From the NCBI RefSeq assembly GCF_027706145.1, contig NZ_JAQFWW010000001.1:558001-622000 (forward strand): a stretch of 64,000 nucleotides of DNA, written 5' to 3'. The position numbers and the translations under genes are program-made. Shown one piece after another: positions 32,454 to 40,426 of this stretch. The notes below the pieces were generated by a model, which did not search any database, was not told the DNA's origin, and was given only the letters and a program-made list of their open reading frames with translations. Each line of letters begins with the position of its first letter. Within the stretch, counting starts at the first letter, position 1. Source of the stretch: Bacillus changyiensis (lineage in GTDB: Bacteria > Bacillota > Bacilli > Bacillales > Bacillaceae).

Positions 32454-32591
32454 GGAAAATATCCCAATTTATCCTTTACTATCATTTAATTGTTTACCAT
32501 AATATTTTAAAAATCCCTCCATTCAAGTTAATTAAAATCCGCACATTCATAGTTTTTTCACTTTTAATTTTCGTCTTTCACTCGAAATCGA

Positions 32592-32620
32592 TTGACACCG
32601 TGAATAGAATATGATAAATT
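32592..32620 (+). promoter_or_regulatory. sigma-A promoter of serA
   Basis: TTGACA (32592-32597), 17-base spacer, TAAATT (32615-32620), 38 bases before the serA ATG. Confidence 0.65.
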
Positions 32621-32657
32621 ATCAGATATTTATGACTTTATTAGGAGGAAATCTTAC

Positions 32658-34235
32658 ATGTTTCGAGTTTTAGTATCAGATAAAATGTCTGATGATGGCC
32701 TAAAACCATTATTGGAAGCAGATTTCATTGAAATTGTTCAGAAAAATGTCGCAGAAATTGAGGATGAATTGCATACGTTTGATGCTTTATTGGTGAGAAG
32801 CGCTACCAAAGTGACCGAAGAACTGTTTAAAAAGATGACCTCTTTAAAGATCGTAGCCAGAGCCGGTGTCGGTGTTGATAACATTGATATTGATGAGGCA
32901 ACAAAACACGGTGTCATTGTTGTAAACGCACCAAATGGAAATACGATCTCAACAGCTGAACATACATTTGCGATGTTTGCTGCTTTAATGAGACATATCC
33001 CGCAGGCAAATATCTCTGTGAAATCACGGGAATGGAATCGTACAGCCTATCTCGGTTCAGAGCTTTACGAAAAAACGTTGGGCATCATCGGAATGGGAAG
33101 AATCGGAAGTGAGATTGCAAGCCGTGCAAAAGCCTTTGGTATGACGGTCCATGTCTTTGATCCTTTTTTGACTGAAGAAAGAGCAAATAAACTCGGAGTC
33201 AATGCTACTAGCTTTGAAGAAGTCCTGGCTTGTGCAGATATCATTACAGTCCATACTCCATTGACAAAAGAAACAAAAGGGCTACTTAACAAGGAAACCA
33301 TTGCAAAAACAAAAAAAGGCGTAAGATTGATCAACTGTGCAAGAGGCGGAATCATTGATGAAGCTGCACTCCTTGAAGCACTTGAAAATGGACATGTGGC
33401 AGGAGCTGCTCTAGACGTCTTTGAAGTGGAGCCTCCTGTGGATTCAAAACTGATCGATCACCCACTTGTCATTGCCACCCCACATTTGGGAGCATCTACA
33501 AAAGAAGCACAGCTCAATGTAGCGGCACAAGTTTCTGAAGAAGTTTTGCAATATGCGCAAGATCTGCCTGTCATGTCCGCCATCAACCTTCCGGCTATGA
33601 CAAAAGACTCTTACCAAAAAATCCAGCCTTATCATCAATTTGCAAACACAATTGGAAACCTTGTTTCTCAATGTATGAATGAGCCAGTTAAAGACGTTGC
33701 CATCCAATATGAAGGCTCCATTGCGAAGCTTGAAACATCGTTTATTACAAAAAGTCTTTTAGCAGGCTTCCTAAAATCGCGTGTTGCAACGACAGTTAAT
33801 GAAGTGAACGCCGGAACTGTTGCAAAGGAACGCGGTATCAGCTTTAGTGAAAAAATTTCTTCTAATGAATCTGGATATGAAAACTGCATCTCTATTCAAG
33901 TGACAGGAGATGTATCAACTTTTACATTAAGAGCAACATACATCCCCCACTTTGGCGGACGGATTGTCTCTTTAAATGGTTTTAACATTGATTTTTATCC
34001 TTCTGGACACCTTGTGTATATTCACCATCAAGATAGACCTGGTGCAATCGGTCAGGTCGGGCAAATTCTTGGCGATCACCATATCAATATTGCAACAATG
34101 CAAGTGGGACGAAAAGAAAAAGGCGGAGAAGCCATCATGATGCTTTCATTTGACCGACAGCTGGAAAATGAAGTGATAGATAAACTAAAAAACATCCCTG
34201 ATATCGTTTCTGCAAAAGTCATCGACCTCCCATAA
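32658..34235 (+). CDS. serA: D-3-phosphoglycerate dehydrogenase
   Basis: First committed step of serine synthesis. 525 residues in the order catalytic domain, NAD domain, intervening (ASB) domain and C-terminal ACT domain. Visible: ARAGVGVDNIDI (residues about 70-81), the NAD loop GIIGMGRIGSEIASRAKAFG (about 142-161), NCARGGIIDEAAL, and HLGASTKEA with the catalytic His. The ACT domain (about 450-525, HQDRPGAIGQVGQILGDHHINIA) suggests serine feedback. AGGAGG precedes the ATG. Confidence 0.97.
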   Translation: MFRVLVSDKMSDDGLKPLLEADFIEIVQKNVAEIEDELHTFDALLVRSATKVTEELFKKMTSLKIVARAGVGVDNIDIDEATKHGVIVVNAPNGNTISTAEHTFAMFAALMRHIPQANISVKSREWNRTAYLGSELYEKTLGIIGMGRIGSEIASRAKAFGMTVHVFDPFLTEERANKLGVNATSFEEVLACADIITVHTPLTKETKGLLNKETIAKTKKGVRLINCARGGIIDEAALLEALENGHVAGAALDVFEVEPPVDSKLIDHPLVIATPHLGASTKEAQLNVAAQVSEEVLQYAQDLPVMSAINLPAMTKDSYQKIQPYHQFANTIGNLVSQCMNEPVKDVAIQYEGSIAKLETSFITKSLLAGFLKSRVATTVNEVNAGTVAKERGISFSEKISSNESGYENCISIQVTGDVSTFTLRATYIPHFGGRIVSLNGFNIDFYPSGHLVYIHHQDRPGAIGQVGQILGDHHINIATMQVGRKEKGGEAIMMLSFDRQLENEVIDKLKNIPDIVSAKVIDLP

Positions 34236-34239
34236 ACCA

Positions 34240-34287
34240 AAACGGAACTCGAAGATAGATTTCTATCTGCTTCGAGTTCCGTTTTTA
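34240..34287 (+). terminator. terminator after serA
   Basis: Perfect 14-bp stem (34241-34254 with 34270-34283), followed by five T on plus and four on minus; it probably also ends the converging carboxypeptidase transcript. Confidence 0.88.
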
Positions 34288-34376
34288 TATGATGACCGCT
34301 TAAGCTATTCAATTATTCACAGGTAGCAAGTCCGTATGTCGCTAAACAAAATGAAAGTCAATCTGTCTCAAATTTA

Positions 34377-35168
34377 TTATATTTTTTTCACTTGCTTAAA
34401 ATACTCTTCAAGCGTCAGATCGTGTTTTTTCATGACTTTAGCGGCTTTTTTGCCAACATAGCGCAAATGCCATGGTTCATATTTGTACTGTGTGACCTTC
34501 TCTTTGTTTTTCGGATAACGAATCACAAAACCATATTGGTAGGCATGATCTTGAACCCATTTTCCCGCCTTTGTTTTTCCAAACTCCTGAGAAAGGGTAT
34601 AGCCTGCACTTTGACTAGAAATGTCCATCGCTAGTCCTGTCTGATGTTCACTTTGACCCGGAAAAGCAACGGCTTCTTTGGCTTTCTCTTCCCCTTTTTG
34701 CCTCACTTCATTTTGATAGACCGTTTTTTGTCTGTCATAAGATCTGTAACCTGATACTGCTACAAGTGAGATCTCTTGTTCTTTTGCGGCTTTAAACATC
34801 TCTTCAAGCGCATTAGCCGCTTCTTTCCTAATATAACGCTTATCAATATCCTCTGTAAAAGAAAAAGCAACATCAGGCACTGTCAAATCAGACGGTTTGT
34901 AGTCTCCCGGAAGTGCGTATTTTTTATTGACAAGTGCTAATATATTATTAGGATTTTGAATAGTCGGAAGCCCATCAACTTCTTTGATTTGATTAAAATA
35001 TTTATTTTCTAGTAAAAAATCTTGATCTAGACTATGTTTTTTAGCATCTTCTGTCTTTGGCACGTTATTCGTATTCGTTGAATCTTTTTGATCTGTTGTT
35101 GAGCATCCTGTACCAAGCAACACGACCACACTTAACAGAGATACTATTGATGCGTATTTGTACTTCAT
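34377..35168 (-). CDS. yodJ: D-alanyl-D-alanine carboxypeptidase lipoprotein, VanY family (YodJ)
   Basis: Extracellular, lipid-anchored peptidase that trims the terminal D-Ala of peptidoglycan stems. 263 residues with a signal peptide and lipobox (LLGTGC, Cys 22), then a variable segment and the M15B domain with the zinc/catalytic motifs SGYRSYDRQ, SEHQTGLAMDIS (His and Asp ligands) and EPWHLRYVG (catalytic Glu and His). It precedes deoD on the chromosome as in B. subtilis, but next to serA instead of yodI. Confidence 0.92.
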   Translation of the reverse strand: MKYKYASIVSLLSVVVLLGTGCSTTDQKDSTNTNNVPKTEDAKKHSLDQDFLLENKYFNQIKEVDGLPTIQNPNNILALVNKKYALPGDYKPSDLTVPDVAFSFTEDIDKRYIRKEAANALEEMFKAAKEQEISLVAVSGYRSYDRQKTVYQNEVRQKGEEKAKEAVAFPGQSEHQTGLAMDISSQSAGYTLSQEFGKTKAGKWVQDHAYQYGFVIRYPKNKEKVTQYKYEPWHLRYVGKKAAKVMKKHDLTLEEYFKQVKKI

Positions 35169-35206
35169 TAAAATCCATCCTTTTCACAACTTAAAGAAAC
35201 TGGAAC

Positions 35207-35905
35207 TTATAAGACGGTATCCAGCGCTAGAAGAATCATATCATTAAATGTTGTCTGCCGTTCTTCAGCAGTTGTTTCTTCTCCTGTTATGACATGATCA
35301 CTAACTGTTAAAATTGACAAAGCTTTTCTGCCAAATTTGGCCGCTAATGTGTAAAGTGCGGTAGTCTCCATTTCGATTGCTAGCACGCCATGTTTAGCAA
35401 GGTTTTCTACTTGACTGTTTTCATTATAAAACTGATCAGCTGTGAACACATTACCAGCTCTTACAGCGATATTTCGCGCTGTTGCTGCATCATATGCCGC
35501 CTTTAAAAGTTCAAAATCACAACAAGGGGCAAAATCAATTGATCCAAATGCCACCCGGTTGATTTGTGAATCAGTGGAAGAAGTCATCGCCAAAATGACA
35601 TCTCTTACATTGACATCTTTTCTAATCGCACCGCATGATCCGACACGTATTAAATTTTTCACATCATAGCTTTTCATTAACTCATTGACATAAATAGAGA
35701 TGGATGGTACACCCATACCTGTGCCTTGAACGGAAACACGCTTTCCTTTATATGTACCGGTAAACCCATACATTCCGCGAACTTTATTATAACACTCTAC
35801 ATCTTCTAAATATGTATCGGCAATATATTTCGCCCGAAGTGGATCTCCAGGTAGTAATACCGTTTCTGCAATTTGACCTTTTTCTGCTCCAATATGAACG
35901 CTCAT
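35207..35905 (-). CDS. deoD: purine-nucleoside phosphorylase (DeoD type)
   Basis: Phosphorolysis of purine nucleosides to base and ribose-1-phosphate. 232 residues. [26 protein letters not shown] gives the phosphate-binding loop (its PGDPLRAK part), then [21 protein letters not shown] (ribose-binding Glu-Met-Glu) and TVSDH (catalytic Asp). Start ATG 35905; an ATG at 35911 is too close to the ribosome site GTGAGGA. Confidence 0.96.
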   Translation of the reverse strand: MSVHIGAEKGQIAETVLLPGDPLRAKYIADTYLEDVECYNKVRGMYGFTGTYKGKRVSVQGTGMGVPSISIYVNELMKSYDVKNLIRVGSCGAIRKDVNVRDVILAMTSSTDSQINRVAFGSIDFAPCCDFELLKAAYDAATARNIAVRAGNVFTADQFYNENSQVENLAKHGVLAIEMETTALYTLAAKFGRKALSILTVSDHVITGEETTAEERQTTFNDMILLALDTVL

Positions 35906-36062
35906 GATCATTCCTCCTCACCTATACTAAATGCAAGAAATCCCTTACATTATGTATTATAAACCAACCTCTACAAAAAAGAAAATTAACACTGTTGGAC
36001 ATTGTGTAACATTTTATTTTAGCTGACTAATCATTTTGTCACTTATCTTGCCAATCATTTTT

Positions 36063-36093
36063 CGAATAATTTCAAAACGGTTTAGTTATGCTA
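36063..36093 (+). promoter_or_regulatory. possible sigma-G promoter
   Basis: CGAATA (36063-36068), 18 bases, TATGCTA (36087-36093), against the forespore consensus TGnATA-N18-CATnnTA. One mismatch in each box. It lies 26 bases before the small basic gene at 36119. Confidence 0.35.
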
Positions 36094-36118
36094 TTTTTTA
36101 AGAAAGGAGGAGGTCGTT

Positions 36119-36250
36119 TTGGGTAAAAAACAGCGCAACAGAGTGACGGGACTGAAAAAAAACAACCATATTCCAACTAAAGATGTCCTTGCTGCAGAAG
36201 AAGCACATGAAAAAGAGTTTAGCGCCAGAAAACGAAAAGACACAACGTAA
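36119..36250 (+). CDS. small basic protein, 43 residues
   Basis: Starts at TTG 36119 behind the strong site AAAGGAGGAGG. Lysine/arginine-rich ends (MGKKQRNRVTGLKK at the start, SARKRKDTT at the end) around a central EEAHEKEF. It resembles the small hydrophilic proteins, such as YpzI in this window, found in spore-formers (both start MGK and both carry an AEEA segment). Its own terminator follows. A possible sigma-G promoter suggests forespore expression. No function is assigned. Confidence 0.7.
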   Translation: MGKKQRNRVTGLKKNNHIPTKDVLAAEEAHEKEFSARKRKDTT

Positions 36251-36274
36251 AAAAACTGCGAATGATTTTCGCAG
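36248..36274 (-). terminator. terminator after yodL
   Basis: CTGCGAA/TTCGCAG stem with a 5-base loop followed by seven T on the minus strand. It lies across the end of the convergent small gene. Confidence 0.75.
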
Positions 36275-36291
36275 GATCGTAAACAGAAAGT

Positions 36292-36331
36292 GAGGGTTTT
36301 GAAGAATTGTTGAACAAACCCTCTCTTTTTT
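36292..36331 (+). terminator. terminator after the small basic gene
   Basis: GAGGGTTT/AAACCCTC stem with a 16-base loop followed by TCTTTTTTC. Confidence 0.75.
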
Positions 36332-36360
36332 CATATGAAAACAATGCCTAGTCAACTTTT

Positions 36361-36681
36361 CTAGGATGTTTGCAGTAAAACACGGTTGATTTTACTCCAT
36401 CCCGTTGAAAGTAGTTTATAGTAAGTTTTTCCCCTTCTCCCCTCATCAATTAGTACGATATCGCCAGTTGCAAGAAATCTTGCTTTATAATCATTCGGCA
36501 CCGTGTCATAGACGTTAAAAGTAGAAAACGTACGTTCTAACACATCCTCATGGGTTCGTCCGTTTACTTCTGTTCGATAAACCAGCTCATACCCTTTGTC
36601 TTCACCAAATTGCGGTGTTTGGAAAATGGTCACATCATAAACAGATTGTTTCCTTTTAAACATTTGAAAAATTAACGACAA
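36361..36681 (-). CDS. yodL: YodL family protein
   Basis: 106 residues; start TTG 36681 or GTG 36684 behind AAGGAGGG. The conserved YDVTIFQTPQFGEDKGYELVY core (in part) and NDYKARFLATGDIVLIDEG match B. subtilis YodL, a small soluble protein. In B. subtilis its overproduction interferes with cell-shape (MreB) control, so an antagonist role is known for the family. It lies between deoD and yodM. Confidence 0.85.
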   Translation of the reverse strand: MSLIFQMFKRKQSVYDVTIFQTPQFGEDKGYELVYRTEVNGRTHEDVLERTFSTFNVYDTVPNDYKARFLATGDIVLIDEGRRGKTYYKLLSTGWSKINRVLLQTS

Positions 36682-36733
36682 CACGATCCCTCCTTTTTTA
36701 TTAAATTAGCGTTCTTTTAGGTTATCCCTTCCT

Positions 36734-37345
36734 CTAGTTTTGTCGAACGAATAAGAAGTTTTCGGCAATTTTCTTAAATATAAAGAAAAGCATAAAACCG
36801 AGAGAAAAGCCTCCAATAACATCTGTTAAATAATGGACACCTAAGTAAATGCGACTTCCCCCGATCATGATGACCAGTGCACCAGTCCAAATATAGACAG
36901 CCGTTCTATGTCTTCTAAAATAAGGAAAGTCCGTTAAAAGAAAAAAAGCAAAAAAAGCATACATACATGCAGCGTTCATCGAATGACCACTTGGAAAACT
37001 ATAAGACGGATCATTAACAAGCGGAGCAAATGACGGCCGTTCTCTTGCAATCCAATTTTTTAAAGTTTCATTGAGTATTCTTTCAAGAAAAAAGAATAGG
37101 TACATATACCATACAGACAACGTTCTTTTGCGAATCAAGATGACTAGGGTTATGATCAACATGAACAGAAGTATGACCGCACTAGATCCTAGGCTTGTCA
37201 AGAAATGAAAAAACTTTGTTAGAAGTGGATGTCTAATCGTTATAACAGCTTGTACAAAATTTTGATCGATTGTTTCGATAAATCGAATTTGAAGGGCCCA
37301 AGCCGTTATGATAAAAATAGCTAACAAATAGAACACATACTTCAT
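36734..37345 (-). CDS. yodM: PAP2 family phosphatase YodM
   Basis: Integral membrane phosphatase of the type-2 phosphatidic acid phosphatase family; likely substrates are lipid or undecaprenyl pyrophosphates. 203 residues from the ATG at 37345, six helices. The three motifs are present: KNWIARERPSF, SFPSGHSMNAA and GGSRIYLGVHYLTDVIGG. The GGAGG site is 15 bases from the ATG, longer than usual, but no other start codon is near. Confidence 0.9.
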   Translation of the reverse strand: MKYVFYLLAIFIITAWALQIRFIETIDQNFVQAVITIRHPLLTKFFHFLTSLGSSAVILLFMLIITLVILIRKRTLSVWYMYLFFFLERILNETLKNWIARERPSFAPLVNDPSYSFPSGHSMNAACMYAFFAFFLLTDFPYFRRHRTAVYIWTGALVIMIGGSRIYLGVHYLTDVIGGFSLGFMLFFIFKKIAENFLFVRQN

Positions 37346-37418
37346 AAAACTGTGGCGTCCTCCTTGAGTTTGTGTTTTAAACATAAGAAGGACCGAGGGC
37401 AACTCACCTGGTCCTAGC

Positions 37419-37589
37419 TTAATCCTCTATATGTTCATCTATCATGTTTTTTTCAATTAGATAATCAAAAGTGATATCTGCTATTTCAAATAGCTCTTCT
37501 TCACTAGGTATGTAACCTCTTCTTGTCAACTGAAGATAAAAAAAATCAGCGATTTCTTCTGTATCTATCATAAGCTCAATTTCTTTCAT
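37419..37589 (-). CDS. yozD: small acidic protein YozD
   Basis: 56 residues, MKEIELMIDTEEIADFFY at the start and ADITFDYLIEKNMIDEHIED at the end; acidic, soluble, no cysteines. AAGGAGGGG precedes the ATG. It matches B. subtilis YozD in sequence and in position between yodM and yodN. Function is unknown. Confidence 0.85.
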   Translation of the reverse strand: MKEIELMIDTEEIADFFYLQLTRRGYIPSEEELFEIADITFDYLIEKNMIDEHIED

Positions 37590-37703
37590 TTGATCCCCTC
37601 CTTAATTCTGATGTATGAACTGGCTATCAATTTTATAACCGGTTTGTCATAAAGGTTGTCCCCCATCATATACATGTTGTAACAACATGTGAAGGAGGAG
37701 TAG

Positions 37704-37841
37704 ATGATGATACAAAAAACGATAGAGATGCTTGACGGAGATTGCTTTGACCTGTTGATGGAAAAAGTCTTAAAAGTGATGTTTGGCTTGATTATGTGCG
37801 GTTGTTTTCCTTATTTTTTGTTTTTACTCTTGTTTAACTGA
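37704..37841 (+). CDS. small membrane protein, 45 residues
   Basis: Starts at ATG 37704 (or 37707) behind GAAGGAGGAG. The N-terminal half is amphipathic (MMIQKTIEMLDGDCFDLLMEK); the C-terminal half is one hydrophobic helix with three cysteines in all (MCGCFPYFLFLLLF). Convergent with yodN, whose last codons it overlaps by eight bases. No orthologue comes to mind. The good ribosome site and membrane helix argue for a real gene. Confidence 0.6.
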   Translation: MMIQKTIEMLDGDCFDLLMEKVLKVMFGLIMCGCFPYFLFLLLFN

Positions 37842-38517
37842 AATATTCTTTCAGGCTTCCTAAAACAAACTCCATCATTTCTTTATATTCTTCATCCTGA
37901 AACATTTCATACAAAGTCTTGTAATCATTATAGATATCCAATAGCTCATCCACAATCGTCGCTGCTGCCTGATGTTCATTTACTTGCTCAACAGGATCAT
38001 TTGTCAAAGGAAGAAATGCCAATTCAGCAGTGACGGGTTCATCAAGTTTTTCCTTCACTTCTCCAACATAGTGAACAAAAAGAAGCTGATGAATAAACTG
38101 ATCTGTTTCATAAGCTCTGAGAACTAGTGTCAAATCATCTTCTTCTTTTTCCAGCCATTCCCCATCTTTCAGGCGGGTCAATTCATAAATAATATCTTCC
38201 CACCCGTTATCTACATATCTCCAGATTTCCGTTCTATAACCGGTAATTCTGAACAATTCCTTTCCATAGTCTTTAACATAAACAACATCTCCAATTAAAA
38301 ATTCATATTCAATATCGAGTTTTTCCATATCAATAATGACCCCATCATAGTCTTTGTATAGCTGTAAAGACGTCTCAAAATAAAGAATTTCATTATGATT
38401 CACTTCATACAGGAAATGTTGATCAATTTTATGAACTTTTGTAACTGTTCCAACCGTTCCATACATGACGACCACTACAATATCGCCGACTTTATATTTA
38501 GGTACGTTTGACTTCAT
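37834..38517 (-). CDS. yodN: YodN family protein
   Basis: 227 residues from the ATG at 38517 (one at 38523 is too close to the ribosome site). The N-terminal half holds two SH3-like beta-barrel segments (YKVGDIVVVVMYGTVGTV and YEFLIGDVVYVKDYG); the C-terminal half is acidic and helical. Orthologue of B. subtilis YodN, function unknown. The ribosome site lies in a possible hairpin with upstream sequence (see findings). Confidence 0.85.
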   Translation of the reverse strand: MKSNVPKYKVGDIVVVVMYGTVGTVTKVHKIDQHFLYEVNHNEILYFETSLQLYKDYDGVIIDMEKLDIEYEFLIGDVVYVKDYGKELFRITGYRTEIWRYVDNGWEDIIYELTRLKDGEWLEKEEDDLTLVLRAYETDQFIHQLLFVHYVGEVKEKLDEPVTAELAFLPLTNDPVEQVNEHQAAATIVDELLDIYNDYKTLYEMFQDEEYKEMMEFVLGSLKEYFS

Positions 38518-38524
38518 TTTCATT

Positions 38525-38594
38525 CCCCCTTGCCTAAGGAATTCCGTCTTATGCTTATCGTATGCATGAAATGATCATTTCGCATGGGCAAGGG
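38525..38594 (-). promoter_or_regulatory. inverted repeat covering the yodN ribosome site
   Basis: CCCTTGCC near 38527-38534 is complementary to GGCAAGGG at 38587-38594, and the 14-base palindrome GAAATGATCATTTC (38568-38581) lies between. In the yodN leader the arm next to the start codon is the Shine-Dalgarno sequence itself. Confidence 0.45.
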
Positions 38595-38638
38595 TATTAA
38601 GCGATTATGAGTTTTTTTATGAAGGATGTTCAAGATTA

Positions 38639-38824
38639 TTACCGATCTTTTTCTTTTTTAAGGTTCTTCATTTCAATTTTAATCACAAAATAAACGCAAA
38701 TGATAAGAGCCGCTATTAATAGCACCCAGACAGGCATGAGCAAAAAAGGGGCGTATTCCCCTATCAAAAATAATAAGCAAACAGTGACGAAAGTCAGACT
38801 GATCAGCCTAAGAAAAATAATCAG
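38639..38824 (-). CDS. small two-helix membrane protein with a possible CTG start
   Basis: 61 residues. In frame from CTG 38824, placed seven bases after AAGGAGGG; no ATG, GTG or TTG lies between this site and the upstream in-frame stop. Two hydrophobic helices (about 2-20 and 25-48) and a charged tail ending KNLKKEKDR. I do not recognise a family. If CTG is not used, the first standard start is the TTG at 38767, which would remove the first helix. Confidence 0.55.
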   Translation of the reverse strand: MIIFLRLISLTFVTVCLLFLIGEYAPFLLMPVWVLLIAALIICVYFVIKIEMKNLKKEKDR

Positions 38825-38888
38825 TTTTTCTCCCTCCTTAGTCCTGAATCAAGATTAACACATCTGTTAGGAATGATTAATAGCAAGG

Positions 38889-38917
38889 AAAAAGCTACAG
38901 AACGATTGCCTGCAGCT
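38889..38917 (-). terminator. terminator after yozE
   Basis: AGCTGCAG/CTGTAGCT stem (one G-T pair) with a 9-base loop, then five T on the minus strand; it overlaps the yozE stop. Confidence 0.65.
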
Positions 38918-39140
38918 AGCCATGTCTTGTTTCCGTTACATATTTCTCCCAAACCTCATCAAATGTCGCCATGGATGATAAATATTCGCCATTAAGCTCA
39001 AGATAAGAACTCAACTCGTCATAATCCTCGGAATTTTTTGGGAATCCATGGTCATGATAAGCATGATTAGCAAAATCACTGATCTTGTCCTTTGGCTTTG
39101 GCTGACGATATTTCATTAAATAGTGGTAAAACGATTTCAC
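38916..39140 (-). CDS. yozE: YozE family protein (sterile alpha motif-like)
   Basis: 74 residues, small soluble helical protein with the conserved block FANHAYHDHGFPKNSEDYDELSSYLE (residues about 23-48). Matches B. subtilis YozE in full length; the family has a SAM-like fold and an unknown role. GGAGGGGGAG precedes the ATG. It is the last gene here with strain-168 order before the variable region. Confidence 0.9.
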   Translation of the reverse strand: MKSFYHYLMKYRQPKPKDKISDFANHAYHDHGFPKNSEDYDELSSYLELNGEYLSSMATFDEVWEKYVTETRHG

Positions 39141-39311
39141 GCTCCCCCTCCTGTCTTTCTTTTGTTGTTTTATTATACAACCAGTTAAAAAAAATACAAA
39201 TCAAAACACAAAAGAATTTGGAATAAGATTTTTCTATCCTGCGGAAACTTTAGCTGTAAGCCAACAGCAAGGAGAACCATTCATGAAATGAAATTTTTAA
39301 GGAGGATGTTA

Positions 39312-39871
39312 ATGGGTATTTTAAGTGGTAATCCAACAGAGCAACCGATGCATTATGGTGAAGTATTTGGTGCGTGGACATTTCTAACAACAACGAAGGG
39401 ATTAATAGCAGGGCATCAAACGATGTTAAACCACGCTGGTGATGAAGACTTGAAAAAATTGCTTGAGGAAGCAATCCAAGGTGGACATCAAGAGAGCAAA
39501 CAATTGAGACTTTATTAAAAGAAAATAGTATCGGTTTACCACCAACACCACCTGAGCGTCCTAAAGCATGCTTAGAAGACATTCCAACCGGTGCACGCTT
39601 TCTAGATCCGGAAATAGCTGCTTCATTATCAAAAGACATCGCTGCAGGATTAGTTTCATGCAGTCAAATCATTGGTCATTGCGTTCGAGAAGATATCGCC
39701 ATGATGTTCGGACAGTTTCATGTTCAAAAAGCAACACTTGGAGCCAAAGTACTCCACCTTAATAAAGAAAAAGGTTGGCTAATACCGCCACCATTACACC
39801 ATAATAAAGCAGAAGATTGTGAATCATCCTTGATAAAAAGAGTAAAGAGGAAGCTCACACTACCAGTATGA
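39312..39871 (+). pseudogene. frameshifted DUF3231 family gene
   Basis: The first part runs from ATG 39312 (MGILSGNPTEQPMHYGEVFG) behind AAGGAGGATG and stops at 39518. From about 39500 a second frame continues the same family (ETLLKENSIGLPPTPPERPK, then DPEIAASLSKDIAAG and a C-terminal segment) to the TGA at 39871. Removal of one base, most simply one A near 39500 (AAACAATTG where AAACAAATTG is expected), explains the break. The intact protein would be about 186 residues, a ferritin-like helical protein common in bacilli. It may be a sequencing error. Confidence 0.75.
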
Positions 39872-39903
39872 GCTACTCTTTCAAAAGAAGGATGTTTTAT
39901 TCT

Positions 39904-40032
39904 TTAGTAAACAAATGCCGCACCAACAATGATCAGCAAAATGAACAGCACGACAATTAATACGAAAGTGCTTCGACCTGGATAGCCATAACCATATCCG
40001 CCATAAGGACTGCAATATTGAGGATAATGCAC
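39904..40032 (-). CDS. YjcZ-type small sporulation membrane protein
   Basis: 42 residues: a Tyr/Gly-rich N-terminus ([19 protein letters not shown]) and one C-terminal membrane helix ([20 protein letters not shown]). This is the layout of the YjcZ/SscA-like proteins of spore-formers. Start GTG 40032, behind GGAAAGGATG. The frame is too short for routine ORF listing. Confidence 0.8.
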   Translation of the reverse strand: MHYPQYCSPYGGYGYGYPGRSTFVLIVVLFILLIIVGAAFVY

Positions 40033-40426
40033 GGGTATTCATCCTTTCCTATAAAATCTTTACACCACAGCCTATGCAGGCCAAGTTATGATTGGTTTGT
40101 GCATTTGCCTACATATAAGAAATGCTTTTTAGAGAACATTGACAAAACGCTGATATACCAACGAGCTTTGGGTAAATATATGAACCAAGTGAACATGCGC
40201 TCTCCTCCATTTTTAATATCATTAAACCAACAATCGAGAAAAGTGCGTGGAAAAATAGGTATCAACTGAAAATACAAAATTTACTTAGACAGCGAATACC
40301 TATTAAAGTGATTATTGACCGGTTGAGAAACATCTTAGGCATACTTTAGAAGAAGAATCCGTTCAAGCTTTTGAGTATGCAGTGACTTCAACTGGGGGAG
40401 GTTTTTAAATACTAGGGTTTCAAATG
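40033..40426. other. unassigned region with possible gene remnant
   Basis: An 83-codon plus frame (40018-40269) and a 63-codon minus frame overlap here, neither with a ribosome site or recognisable family. At 40330-40407 a plus-strand frame without a start reads EKHLRHTLEEESVQAF and ends TSTGGGF before TAA, which looks like the tail of a decayed gene; about 40270-40320 in another frame reads NLLRQRIPIKVIIDR. I cannot name the parent. Confidence 0.3.
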
